NCBI RefSeq assembly: GCF_902459465.1
Contig: NC_047065.1
Location: 15,663,634 to 15,727,633 of the forward strand
Direction: 5' to 3'
Length of the DNA stretch: 64,000 nt
Origin: Asterias rubens
Lineage: Eukaryota > Echinodermata > Asteroidea > Forcipulatida > Asteriidae
In this document: positions 44,801 through 55,085 of the stretch, one piece after another
Layout: every line of letters starts with the position of its first letter
Numbering within the stretch: the first letter of the stretch is position 1
The notes under the pieces: model-generated
Seen by the model: only the letters and a program-made list of their open reading frames with translations
Databases searched by the model: none
Told to the model about the DNA's origin: nothing
Translations under genes and position numbers: made by a program

Positions 44801-45731
44801 CACCCCTAGAGACGGCAACTGCCTATTTCATGTACTTGTTGATCAGTTGAGCAGGGCTAAAGTCAACAGTCGACTGGACCACAGGCAGCTGAGACATCAG
44901 TTAGTTGATCACCTCAGGCGGAATCCCACAAACTCAGATGGCGAGCATCTGCAGTCCTTCCTGTATGCAATGACCTGGGAGGAGTATTTGAACAGGATGG
45001 AAGAAAATGAGTGGGGAGACCAGTTCATTCTTCAAGCCTTCTCAAGTCTATACCAGGCGACCATCCACGTTATTTCAAGTCTTGGGGAGAACTATAACTA
45101 CATAGTGACCCCCATCGCGGAAACACCCAAAGGACAAGAGTTAATCTTGGGGCACATATTTGAGAGGCACTACATTAGCCTTGAGCCCTTGGATTCACTG
45201 TCACCCGAAAACTCGCCCTTGTCAGTGCTTCACCCGGCCTCCAATAGTGCAACTAACACCCATGTTGTGGTGCAACAGGTAGAAACAAGCTATGAAGATG
45301 TTCTACAGTACTTTGCAGAGAAAGACAGCATGCAGAAACGAAGCAGGGTAGTACTTGAGAGAGAGGACAGCTCTCCATCATCTGGATTCACACGCATATG
45401 CACTAGAGGGCCTCGTTCTAGGTTCTTTTTGGACTTTATGAATGAGAGCGGCAGGCAGTACACGACCAATGGGACAGTTGCGCTCGTCCCGGAAGAAGAT
45501 ATGCAAATCTACAATGGAATTGATGATGTCATCGGTCAGAGTCTTAGCGATGGGGACTGGATCGAGGAGATCTGCCCACCATTCATTTATTGGGTGACGC
45601 GGGTGCGATCATTGACTAGACCTGTGCAGCGTTTATCGGCCAATGTTGCTATCCTTTTCCGTGCTGAGTGTGATGAGTACAGATCCTGGTGTCTCCGTGT
45701 TAAGGACAGTATGCCTCATGCTTTGCTCTAG
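38878..45731 (+). CDS. Integrase-like plus OTU protease protein, domesticated transposase candidate
   Basis: Exons 38878-38991, 40523-40582, 41610-41711 and 43521-45731 join in phase 0 to 828 residues; the start could instead be the ATG at 40553. Residues 1-92 are polar and low in complexity. About 100-250 is a basic region with an eroded integrase zinc site (HQNH kept, the CxxC pair lost). The integrase core has Asp278 (VVQDVFSKFVW) and Asp317 (LLFDHKEKFYD). The expected Glu position is Lys358 next to Glu359 (DGLWKEKM), so DDE chemistry is doubtful. About 510-650 is an OTU cysteine protease with D-G-N-C (Cys526) and HY (His642), which look intact. The last 110 residues are unrecognised. Integrase plus OTU is the layout reported for Ginger DNA transposons and relatives of KRBA2 and GIN genes. 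Three introns, one long open frame and no visible terminal repeats favour a host gene; the active OTU site suggests deubiquitinase activity, as inference. Confidence 0.75.
39433..39863 (+). mobile_element. Foldback MITE with duplicated inverted left end
   Basis: This starts and runs as a normal full-length copy (TTAAAGGCAGTGGACACTAT). After TTTTGAGTAATTACCAAT, however, it adds TTATGCGCATGTTGAGATTC and CAACTGTGAAGGCTACCAAT before TGTCCACTGCCTTTAA. The added part is the left end repeated in inverse orientation, so this copy seems to be made from two molecules or by template switching. It is in the first intron of the integrase-OTU gene. Confidence 0.85.
39949..39979. repeat. Poly-C/poly-A junction
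   Basis: Nine cytosines are followed by about 20 adenines. The tract sits in the first intron of the integrase-OTU gene. It is low-complexity and its length is uncertain. Confidence 0.7.
40333..40372 (+). repeat. (AAAC)n microsatellite
   Basis: About ten units of the tetranucleotide AAAC, in the first intron of the integrase-OTU gene. It is likely to vary in length between individuals. Confidence 0.9.
40680..40815 (+). repeat. Dispersed repeat with GTTTTGATCAG core
   Basis: The third copy of the repeat at 3250 and 25385: GGTTGGCAGTAGCAGCATG, CATCTCTTGGAGTAG, CAATGTTTTGATCAGTG and GAAGACGATCAAAG. It sits in intron 2 of the integrase-OTU gene. Confidence 0.5.
41774..42004. mobile_element. GGGCCC(G/A)ATTTCA inverted-repeat element
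   Basis: The left end GGGCCCGATTTCACGGATCT and right end CAGAGCCTTGAAATTGGGCT are imperfectly complementary. The interior shares CAGGGAATTCTGTGCT with the copy at 19904-20148, so these two form a branch within the family. It lies in intron 3 of the integrase-OTU gene. Confidence 0.65.
42100..42672. mobile_element. hAT-like non-autonomous element
   Basis: The left end reads AGTAGGCCTGGGCGAATTAT then TCGAATATCCGGTTAAT. The right end reads CAAATATCCGGTTAATTTCG, later AATTCACTATTCGCCCAGCA then CTA. The C(A)GNNNTGGGCGAAT terminal type and subterminal ATCCGGTTA repeats are characteristic of hAT superfamily elements. The 573-bp body has no transposase frame. An 8-bp target duplication could not be established by eye. 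It is inserted in intron 3 of the integrase-OTU gene. Confidence 0.6.
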
Positions 45732-46220
45732 AAGTAACGTTGGATTATCACCCTTGATAGGATTTTTACAGAAACTATTTTAGAAATTAATGATTTATTT
45801 GTTTAGTATAACATCAAATATATCTACTGTGTAATGGTATGAACTTTTAGTTGTTTTTATCAAGAGAGCTACTGTGCTTAGTTGGAATAATTTGCCTCTC
45901 ATGTAAAATATTTGTATTGTGGTGATCTCACTCTTGACGGCTTGCCCTTAGTCGACTCATTGAGTGGCAGTTGAGTAGGACATCGTTTTTGTGCATTCCA
46001 ATACCAGGTGCTCTGAGCTCACTCTAACATACATTTACATACCTAATGCACTTCATTGCACCCTTCGGAACCAATTACTGGGTTGACTCAACACACACAC
46101 AAGAGTTGCAACCTTGACTTTACTAAAGTAGCCTTTAAATAAGGATGACCCCTATATATGTGGAATTACTCATGCAAAATCAGGTGATTACACGTAAACA
46201 TATACAACAGGGTTTGATTG
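45732..46220. other. 3' flank of the integrase-OTU gene
   Basis: The region holds the probable 3' UTR. No AATAAA occurs in the first few hundred bases after the stop, so the cleavage site is unknown. No terminal inverted repeat, poly(A) tract or target duplication of a transposon could be seen around the gene's end. Confidence 0.4.
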
Positions 46221-49200
46221 TTTATTGTTAAAAAATTTGACATCGAGCCAGGGAAAGAATACGGCTTACATTGATTACTGCACTAGACTCCTTCGTTTTC
46301 TCTGCTGGTACAAGATGCAGGAACACTGCCTCCTAGTCTCACTTTACTTCATCGCAGATTGTCTTGCCTTCCTCACCATACAGGTTTCTCGTACCTCTCT
46401 GATGCGAATCGTCTGCCCAGGATGGAGCTTCTCAGTGAGCATTGGTTGTAGCCAGGCCGGGATGGGCTTCTCTCCCGGTGGGCTCCTCAGACTCAACTGA
46501 ACCCTTGTTCCTGTCCCAAACCATCTCCATCATGCTTCCAGATCCCAGTACATATGTGTGGGAAACAAGTCTAACACAGCTAGACCACAGCTTTCCACAC
46601 GTTATCCCTGTACTTCAAGCAGGACTTCATCTCTCACCGTGAATACCTCTGCATCTCCTGCAGCTATTGGTTAGTCCCCAATCAGATATATCTTGCATGC
46701 TGGGGGTCGTGCCAGTCATCACCTGCCCAGATGCTTTAAAACTGACTAGGACAAATCAAACGGTAGATCCTTGGGTGCTCATAACACTGCAAAAGGTGCT
46801 GGTTTCTTGACCTCTTTGTTTGCTCAATCACCCTCGGCAGCATTCATATCAATATTTCCTGGGCTCTCCACATTGTACAAAGTCCTTCATCGGCTTTCTA
46901 GTTGATGACGTCTTCAAAGGTGGAGATTCTCTTTTATTCCTGCTTCTTCTCTGGGTACCTAGGTGACCTGGAGTGCTGTCTTCGTGTGACGACAATTGCT
47001 GCCAGCATCACTGCGCCTTCTCTGGTCCCGCTTTCCATATGTCTCGTCTTGATTGCACTCTATTTCTTCCACTTTACCTGAGTGGCGTTCTCGGTAGTGT
47101 GCTCGAAGATGGTCCTTTCTCTTGTACATGTGTATCTGTTTGGACACCGAAGACACCAGTAGCGAAGTCTTGGGCTATTTACTCTCCTCGCGTGACGTTC
47201 AAGGCACTTCTTGAGCATCGGCATCTGACATTCAGGACCCTTCCTGTGGCTCTGATCCAGTCTTTTTCTTCTTGTCTCCCCCATTTCTCTTTCTGTGAGA
47301 CAGACGACACAAAAATAGGCTCGAGTTTTCTTTACTGCTACTTCTACTTGACATCCCTACTTCTATATATCTGCCGTGGCTGAAGGCTCTTGCACGGAGA
47401 CACGTCTGTCCATTTCGTTCATGATTGTAACACCTTCCTGTCTTGCAGTGGAGACAGTTGCCCACAACTGCCATGGCAAAACCAAAAGCGTCAACTAAAC
47501 AAAAAAAAAACACATAATATTTAGCAAAACACCAAAACTCGAATTAACAGGAACACTCAATAAATATGTATACCAAAATACAAACGATGGGTTCATCAGA
47601 CGTGATTTAATACTTCAGGATTCAATTCACACAGAAGAGAGAACATAAAAATAAAACCAGTTATTGTTGGATGAAAGCAGTTGTTCAGGGCTCCTATAGA
47701 CAAACAAACCTAGCATGCAACAAAATTTTCTACAAAAGCTTGGCCGTTAGAAAAAGCCGGCAGCATGATCCTTTTTAGCTCTCTTACTGGCAATGTGAGG
47801 GTTCTTCAACATGCTGCTACTACAGGTAAACAAATGGTTTGATGTTGCTTGGGCTGGAAACACTCGTGGTCAAATGTGATTGAGACAAGCAACTTGTCGG
47901 ATCAAGACAGTCTTGACTTTTGACCAAGAATCCACTCCCATGGTTCCTTTTATTGTCCTTTATGTTGCCAAACATAATGTCCATCTAGAGAGCTATTCGC
48001 CCACTTTGTAATTCGACAAAGATGTTTCCACTGGTCAGCAAAAGGCTACCACCGGCTGTTCGCATTCTGTAGCCCACGGTCCTCAATTTTATAGAAGAAT
48101 GTAGACGACAGAACCGTGTCTGTGTCGCCTGTATCAACATGAAGATTCACCCCCCCCCCCCTGCACACTATAGATTAGACGCCAGAACACTGCCTTTTGG
48201 TCTCACTTTATCTTATCGCTGATGGTCTTCCCTTCCTTACCATACATGTACGTTTCTCGGATCTCTCTTTTGCGAACCGTCTGCCAAGGTAGGAGCTTCT
48301 CAGGGAGCATTGGTGGTAGCCAGGGCGGGATGGGCTCTCCTTATGGAGATTTGTTGTCCTCAGACTCAACCGAACCCTTGTTCCTGTCCTATCCATCGTG
48401 CCAACTGCTTTTACACTCACCACCTTTCTAGGTGCCTTGTCTGTAGGTATGCCCTCGAGGTCCCAGTCCATATTTGCAGGAGACAGACCTATTAAAGTGC
48501 AAGTTCTTTACCATGCCCCTCTACTTCAAGCTGGACATCATCTCTCACCGTGAGTACCTCTTCCCTCCCTGTAGAATACGTAAGTCCAATCATCGGGTCT
48601 CCATTCGCAGACAGTTGCTCAGGCATCTTTGCACGTTGGGGGTCGGGCAAGTCACTACCTATCAAGGTGCTTTCTTACTAGAGGAGGACAAATCCAATGG
48701 TAGATCCTCGGGCACTCTGTACAATATTTCTTGACTTGTCCTTTCTTTGCTTGATCACCCTAGGCGACATTCAGACCACATTGTTTTGACTCTACTCTGT
48801 ACATCATCCTTCATTGGCTTATTGGTTGATAACGCGTTTTGAGGTGGAGAATCTCTGTTCCTAGTTCTCTCCGGGACATGGGGTTCTCTCTTCATGTACC
48901 ACTACAACAGAAGTACAGTACGATAGATATCAGTACAAAAACATCAGGACGAATATGACAACAAACAGGTCACACAATAATGACCACTTATATAAAGAAA
49001 CATAACAATTTTCAAAACATGTAAATTATCTGTCTGTTACGTTGGCCTTGCCACATATCACAGCTCACATCATGTTTGCAGTTCTTGATTCGGTGGTTGA
49101 GTTGAAGGCATCGGAAGCCGATATATTTCTCCCTTAGAACTGTAATCTTTTCTTTTATAACGATCTGTCAATGATGCGCGCTGTTGTTGTAGATGAGGCA

Positions 49201-49860
49201 ATGAGGTGTCTCTTCCACTAGGAATGTGTCATTCACTCCAGTCTTTCTTACTGTGAATGCCGATTGATGTGGTGTGCAGTCTCCAGCGTTTTTGACATCT
49301 GTAAACTGGAAGCTCGGATCCTTCTGACCACGAGCGGTGCCCTGTACAAACTTCACGTATACCTCAAATGGTGGAAACATCACAGAGTGCATTTCTTTGT
49401 TCGGCGAATCCTTCTGACGCCATTCTATTTGAAGCCAATCTTGGAGTTTCTGTTCCAAAAGCTGTAATCTCCCTAAGCATCCAAAAGTAGTAGACATGGA
49501 TACTGATTGAAATCTCGTATTAGACTTCCAGAAGACGACATCCAAATTCTTCAAGTTTTGTGCATGGCCTTTGGGATCTTTTTGAACTGTTCCATTCTCT
49601 TCATCAAGTGCCGTTCAATGACTTCGTGAGACATGCTTCTCGTCTAGGTATGTTCATATCCTTTGTGAGACCCAAATCAGGCTTGTCGACATGTATGTCG
49701 TAAATTTTCTGAACAAGGGACTAAGCGTTCCCTTCGAGATAATCTAGGACGAGCTTCATCTCTTGGAAGGGTTTCAGATGGAGGTCTTCGTATTTTCTTT
49801 GTATGACTTCAACTCATCATCAGTGACCATTTCCGTTTGTCTTGTGGCATCGTTTCATTT

Positions 49861-49890
49861 GACATGTCACACTTTGACATGTCACACTTT
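49861..49890 (+). repeat. 15-bp tandem duplication
   Basis: GACATGTCACACTTT is present twice in a row within the decayed region, in the stretch where zinc-finger-like codons also recur. It is the kind of slip duplication expected in a sequence free of coding constraint. Confidence 0.8.
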
Positions 49891-50394
49891 GTCTGTTTTT
49901 TTTCTGAGTGGCGGACTCGGTCGTAGACCGCTGCAAATCTTCTTGAACGCAGAGGGAGTGTTCTTTCATGGCAGCTGGTTCCATGAACCCTGCTTCTGCC
50001 TGCGCCATAGCATAATCCTTTTCTGCACACAGAAACTGTTTGCGACCTCCTCCTCGTGGCGCCTCAGTTCAGCTTCTTGGCGATGGAAGATCTGCTTCTT
50101 TTCGGGTAAACTCAATCTTGGTTATATAGGACAGAGTCTATGCATGCGCCAGAATAGCTTGTGGTTAACCTAAACTTCTAACGGTTCTCGTTGATGACCC
50201 TCTGCACTTGAACGAGTCACAAGATACCTAGTCGAAGTTGATTTCTTCAATCGTCTTGAGCATGTCTCGGAGGTTTTTTTTTCTGTGAAACTGAAAGCTA
50301 AATGCAGAAAGTGCAATATGACTTTTAGTACGCGCCAAACTAACAACGTATTGCAATGATGTTGCAATGATGTTGCACAATGCGCTGTGTGCTC

Positions 50395-50520
50395 TAACAT
50401 TGTGCTTAGGCAAAAAATAGAGCAAAAAACCTTGCTTAAGCAAGGCTATAAAAAGAAAAAGGTGCGCCCGTTAAGCACAAAATCGACCGTTACGCAGCTC
50501 TATGAAATTGAGACCTGTTC
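50395..50520. repeat. GGGCCC-family repeat variant
   Basis: It shares TTAAGCACAAAATCGACCGTTA-type sequence and a CTCTATGAAATTGAGACCTG end with the copy at 56515-56790. It also carries the small hairpin CCTTGCTTAAGCAAGG (50432-50447). Confidence 0.5.
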
Positions 50521-50879
50521 TGTATATTATGTACATATGGGCTAAAGATGTCCTCAACGACAAAACACTGCTCTGCTCGTCAGTTCTGCGACCTAAAAAC
50601 ACACAACAGATACACACATTCCCTTTTTGCATCCCTGTGGAGACGTCTTTTGTTCTTTCCTTTGTCCCTGTACTGTAGATCTTCACATAGACTTTGTACA
50701 TAAAATTTCTTGTGGAGCACCCAGGTCTGTAGAACTTCCCCATGGAGTCCTTTTGTTTTGTCCTTGGTCTCCATAAAGGTAGTAAAAACGAAAGCATTCT
50801 TCACATTGCACTGCATACGCACAGCGAGAGTAAACCCTCCATTCAACGAGCGATGCCAATAAGGAAACAAGCTCATGAC

Positions 50880-52776
50880 TATTTATGATGTTAAGAAGAA
50901 AAAAAATGGCGATTGGGTCTCTTTATGCAAGCTCTGCTACACACAAAATTTCAAGTCAATAGCCTCACAAAATCACACATGTGTTGTGCAGTTGTACAAG
51001 CATAAATGGACGCCATTAATAATATTGACGTGTATTTTACATAGCGCTTAGTACGGGGTTTCTAAGCCCGAAGCGCTATACAATTACAAACACAAAGAAA
51101 GCGTATAATAAAATAAAGACATCTTAATTTTTAGTGAGATGAAGTAGCTGAAACTGTAACAAGCTTTGACGAAACTAAATGAGTGGGTTGTGAGAGCAGT
51201 CTTTAATGAGTCTAATGGAGGTGCAGAAGTGGATATGAAGGTAGTTCCAGAGTGTTGGTTTTGCAATAGAGAGGTGCGTTCTCCGTAGCGAGTGCGGGGA
51301 AATAGGACCAGGTTGGAGTCTGGGTTGGGGTAGACGATGATCGCAAAATACGAGACGTTGGTTGCTTTCGGGAATAAGTGGCCGTTTCCTTTTGGCGTGA
51401 CACTTGGCCTGTTATAAAAACGTATCACTTATGTGTCCAACCCTATTTGTTTATTCATAAGGTTCGTAGTAAACAACAAAAATGGCTTTTTAATGGAACT
51501 ATAATGAGCACGGAAAAAGCGGTACTTAAGCCCGTAATGGAACCTATTTCCCGCACGACAAATGCAATAATTTCCATCACGGTTATGCATCTTTGATCCA
51601 CCGCATAATTATATTATCAGCCTGGGTTAAGTGCCGAAAGTAGGGGGAGAGTGGGGGCCGATGGTTCAAGAGGCCTTTTTTCATGCGCCATTTTATGGGG
51701 AGGGTTGTCGTGGCTATATAACCACTTCCATAGGGGGTAAATGGGTACACATGTGAGGACAGCCGTCGATTTCACCAAACTCTTCCTATTTTTTAACTAA
51801 GAATTAAACTTGTAGGACATGCGATGAGTTACTATCCGTATCCATATACAATAGGACCAATGAACCTATATTCTAAGCTAGGATGAGTTACTCGTCCTAA
51901 CACGAGATAGGATTAATCCTAGCGTTTCGTGAAATCGGTTCTTGTGATTGATTTGGCTCAGGTTACACAGGCTTTGCTAAGGCTCCCCAGAGAGCTGAAA
52001 TGATTTAAAGAATCATGAATTGAATGACCCAGTGACCAGGGGGTAATTAAGTTGGAGCACCCTGAGAAGCTCTTCGGATGTGAAAAGCGAATGTAAACCG
52101 ATTGTTGTTATTTTCATAATAATACTTATTTTTTGCGTTGTGTAGATAGGCCGAAACTAATAAAAACGATGATTTTTGTACTAAACGCCACAGAAGTAAC
52201 ACCTTGTCATAACTCATTGATATGTAGGGTCTTGTCAAAACAAATAACAAAATTAATGGACTTCTCGTTGAGAAACAATGCAGCTGTTCATGGTGTTTGC
52301 TGGTTTGAGAAAGGACTCCATTCGAAGTAATATGTTGGAATCAATTTTCACCTCGAACATTATACAAATTGAGATATAATGCATTATGGTTGGTGTTCGT
52401 TCGCGATTGCTACGCCCAGGGAATGAATGGGTTGGTATCGGCGCCGTCACCTCGCAAAAACGAGCATGGATTCAACGTTCTTGTAACACAAACCGCGACC
52501 TTTTTTGTGTTGTTTTCCCAGCAAGTAGACAGTGTTACAGGCGATCAGTGTATCTGTGTTGATCACACGTGACGAGCCCCCTCCAATCAGTGTGTCCTCT
52601 GTTTAATCACTGATGCACGCAGCAGGTTTTTGGAGCCATACCTGCGTTTGTTTCTCGTAGATACCACTGGAATACCTTCTACCTGACGGTAGGCCTATTC
52701 AAACGGTTACACCAATGAGTGACTTTTAGGTTTTAACAGCAGGCCGGTTCTTCAGAGAGAAGTTGGCTAGAAAAAA
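50880..52776. other. Intergenic repeats, no gene seen
   Basis: This contains an AGCGCTTAGTACG...AAGCGCTATACAATTAC repeat tail (51036-51085) and a segment with TTAACTAAGAATTAAAC and GAGTTACTCGTCCTAACACG (51780-51945). The second segment resembles those at 23700-23935 and 25284-25360, which share the GATTTC...CAAAGAGTTAAGAC theme. No coding exon was recognised. Confidence 0.45.
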
Positions 52777-52837
52777 ATGTTCAATGTACATAATTTCATC
52801 CTCGTGTTGACGTCGTGTGTAGTGGTTTTACTTACAG
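52777..52837 (+). CDS. Likely signal-peptide first exon of a secreted or membrane protein
   Basis: ATG at 52777 opens 20 codons reading MFNVHNFILVLTSCVVVLLT plus one base. It then meets a strong donor, ACAG|GTAAGC. The peptide is a short polar start followed by a hydrophobic core, as in cleavable signal peptides. A phase-1 break at this point is the usual layout of genes with extracellular modules such as Ig or EGF domains. The A-rich GAAAAAAATGT context suits initiation. No following exon with the right phase could be identified up to the window end, so the rest may lie beyond long introns. A chance match remains possible. Confidence 0.4.
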
Positions 52838-53367
52838 GTAAGCTAGTAAAACATTATTTCTTGTTCAACTCCTACGATTGAAAGAGCTACATTTTTTGTT
52901 TTTACCCCCCGTTTATGTCACCAGTGAAACTCTCTTGCATTTTACCCAGCCGGTCTCTTTGTGCGTATAGGCCCCTACAGGTGTATCCTTCGATGCTTTC
53001 AAGTGTATCTCGGAACCTTTTTAAAATCAAAAGAACTTGCATCGTAAGGCGTTTATAATGCATGATTGTTTCTTATATATGTTTCTTAAGTATTACCATA
53101 CCCACAAAATACCACAATATAATGTCAGCCTTCAAAATTAAAGCTCCTCGGAGATGCCAAATGGTTTAATATTTTACCATATCCTAAATGAGTCAAAAAA
53201 CAAAAACAATTTAAAGATGATCGAGCACTTTGTGCTTTATTGTAGAGATAGATTATGTACAGATAAGGGGCTATATTTTGTCGACGTTTTAAAATTTTCG
53301 ATTTTGTTTCAAACAAGAAAATGCTGCAATTATTACAGTGCAGTAAAAAACTCTATATATAATAACA

Positions 53368-53652
53368 TTAAGGGCACTGGCCACTTTTGGTAGTAGCTCA
53401 AAATAATTTTAAGCATAACAATTGCGTGGAGAGGTGTTAATGGTTTACAAAATTATCATAAACGGCTCCCTCTGATGGAAAGTAGTTTTTGAAAAAGACA
53501 TAATTTCTCACTAAAATATTTGAATCAAATTCGAGACCTCAGCTCTGGTCTCGAATTCAAGCATCTGAAAGCACATAATTTATGAGACAAGGGCGATATT
53601 TCTTTCATTATTCTCCCGCAACTTCGACGATCAATTGAGTTTCATTTGAGGC
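53368..53652 (-). mobile_element. Truncated foldback MITE
   Basis: It begins TTAAGGGCACTGGCCACTTT and keeps AAACGGCTCCCTCTGATGG, TTCGAGACCTCAGCTC / TGGTCTCGAATTCAAG and GCAACTTCGACGATCAATTG. It stops before the right end, at about 53652. It is closer to the GGGAAGGCACAC subfamily at the left terminus. Confidence 0.7.
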
Positions 53653-54050
53653 AAAGTAGTGCCTATTTTGGGAAGCCACTCTGCAGTTTAAAAAAACGAA
53701 TTTAAGGGTTGCTAGGAGGCTATTCTTCAATGAGTGGAAATAATCGTTCTGGATTTTCGGCATATAAATCACTAAAACGCGACCACGTTTTGAAATGATA
53801 CTTTCACGTGTTTTAGTTTCATTGTATGAACTAATAAAGGATTAAAACAGTCAAACGGTTAAAAAAACACCAGAGGTATATTTTTCCAATAAAGTGTTGA
53901 CTGTATGACCATGAATGACTGATAGTGAAAATCAATGCAATGGATACTGTGTCGATTACGGTGCTTATACCGATTAGTAATGACCATGTGTTGTTCTTGT
54001 GTCTGTAGGCTGTTGTGTTGGAACACCTCGACACTAATCAATTCAAACAT

Positions 54051-54498
54051 TAGCCTTTAGTCAAGGCGCACGCGGCACACTGGATGGCACGCACAACCCC
54101 AAAAATGTAAAGTACGAAAAAAGACTATCACCGCGAGCGGCAAAGCCGCGAAGTGCCTTTACCAACTCGTTTTGGGGCCTTGTGTTTTTCTTAACATTTG
54201 CCAACGATTGTGGTGGGAGAAAATGTAATGCACAATGCATTAGCGTGGTGAATTTGCTGGCCAATAAGAAGCCACAATTACTTGCATGACGTCACAAGAA
54301 CGTTCGATGCAAATTCGTTACATTTTCTCCCACCAAAATCGTTGGCAAATGTAAAGAAAAACATAAGGCCCCCAAAACGAGTTGGTAAAGGCGCTTCGCG
54401 GCTTCGCCGCTCGCGGTGATATAGTCTTTTTTCGTGCGTTACATTGTTGGGGCTGTGCGTGCCATCCGGTGTGCCGCGTGCGCCTTGACTAAAGGCTA
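54051..54498. mobile_element. 448-bp foldback element with long arms
   Basis: The outer ends are exact complements: TAGCCTTTAGTCAAGGCGCA at 54051 and TGCGCCTTGACTAAAGGCTA ending at 54498. Pairing continues through CGCGGCACAC, TGGCACGCAC, ACCGCGAGCGGC, GCCGCGAAG, ACCAACTCGTTTTGGGG, CATTTGCCAACGAT and GGTGGGAGAAAATGTAA. That makes arms of roughly 200 bases around a short centre near 54275. No transposase is encoded. The arms are GC-rich and only slightly diverged, so the element is younger than most repeats nearby. Confidence 0.85.
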
Positions 54499-54697
54499 TG
54501 CACACATCGGCTAAGCAGCTTCTGCGGCAAAGACTGTGGATATTGGGAAATGATTAGTTTGCCCAAGGAAGGTTTCGCAGGATAGAAATAGATCGGAGTG
54601 CATGTTGTACATAATTTTATTCATCACTGTAGAGGCCTTTCTATAAACAAAAAGGAAATCATTTTGAACACATAGCTTTGGACACTCTATAGTGCAA

Positions 54698-55085
54698 TTG
54701 AAAGGCAGTGGACACTGTTGGTAATTGTCAAAGACTAGTCTTCACAGTTGGTGTATCTCAACATTATGCATAAAATAACAAACCTGTGAAAATTTGAGCT
54801 CAATCGGTCGTCGAAGTTGCGAGATAATAATGAAAGAAAAAACACCATTGTCACATGAAGTTGTGTGCTTTCAGATGCTTGATCTCGAGACCTCAAATTC
54901 TAAACTTGAGGTCTCGAAATCAAATTCGTGGGAAATTCCTTCTTTCTCGAAAACTACGTCACTTCAGAGAGAGCCGTTTTTCACAACGTTTTATACCATC
55001 AACATCTCCCCATTACTCGTTACCAAGTGAGGTTTTATGCTAATAATCATTTTGAGTAATTAACAACAGTGCCCACTGCCTTTAA
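54698..55085 (+). mobile_element. Foldback MITE, AAAGGCAGTGGACAC family
   Basis: Full length. The left edge is TTGAAAGGCAGTGGACACTG, with TTGA in place of TTAA, and the right edge is GTGCCCACTGCCTTTAA. The inner arms TCTCGAGACCTCAAAT and TTGAGGTCTCGAAATC are intact. It lies 200 bp after the large foldback element. Confidence 0.88.

Larger units (their letters stand above)
46225..50876 (-). pseudogene. Decayed, partly duplicated minus-strand coding-like region
   Basis: Two blocks about 1.9 kb apart, near 46385-46500 and 48240-48360, are clearly homologous. On the minus strand both give a WLxPMLxEKLxPxQT-R-x-REIRET pattern in one frame, broken by shifts and stops elsewhere. Between and after them are C2H2 zinc-finger-like pieces split by frameshifts (CLRCPNRY in one frame and DHLRAHYRERHSGK in another, 47060-47200). 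A similar piece with TTESATQKK follows at 49890-49960, and a 128-codon minus frame lies at 49168-49554. No complete protein can be read. It may be a dead C2H2 gene or a transposon; I do not recognise the family. Only the homology between blocks and the reading-frame decay are directly visible. Confidence 0.5.
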
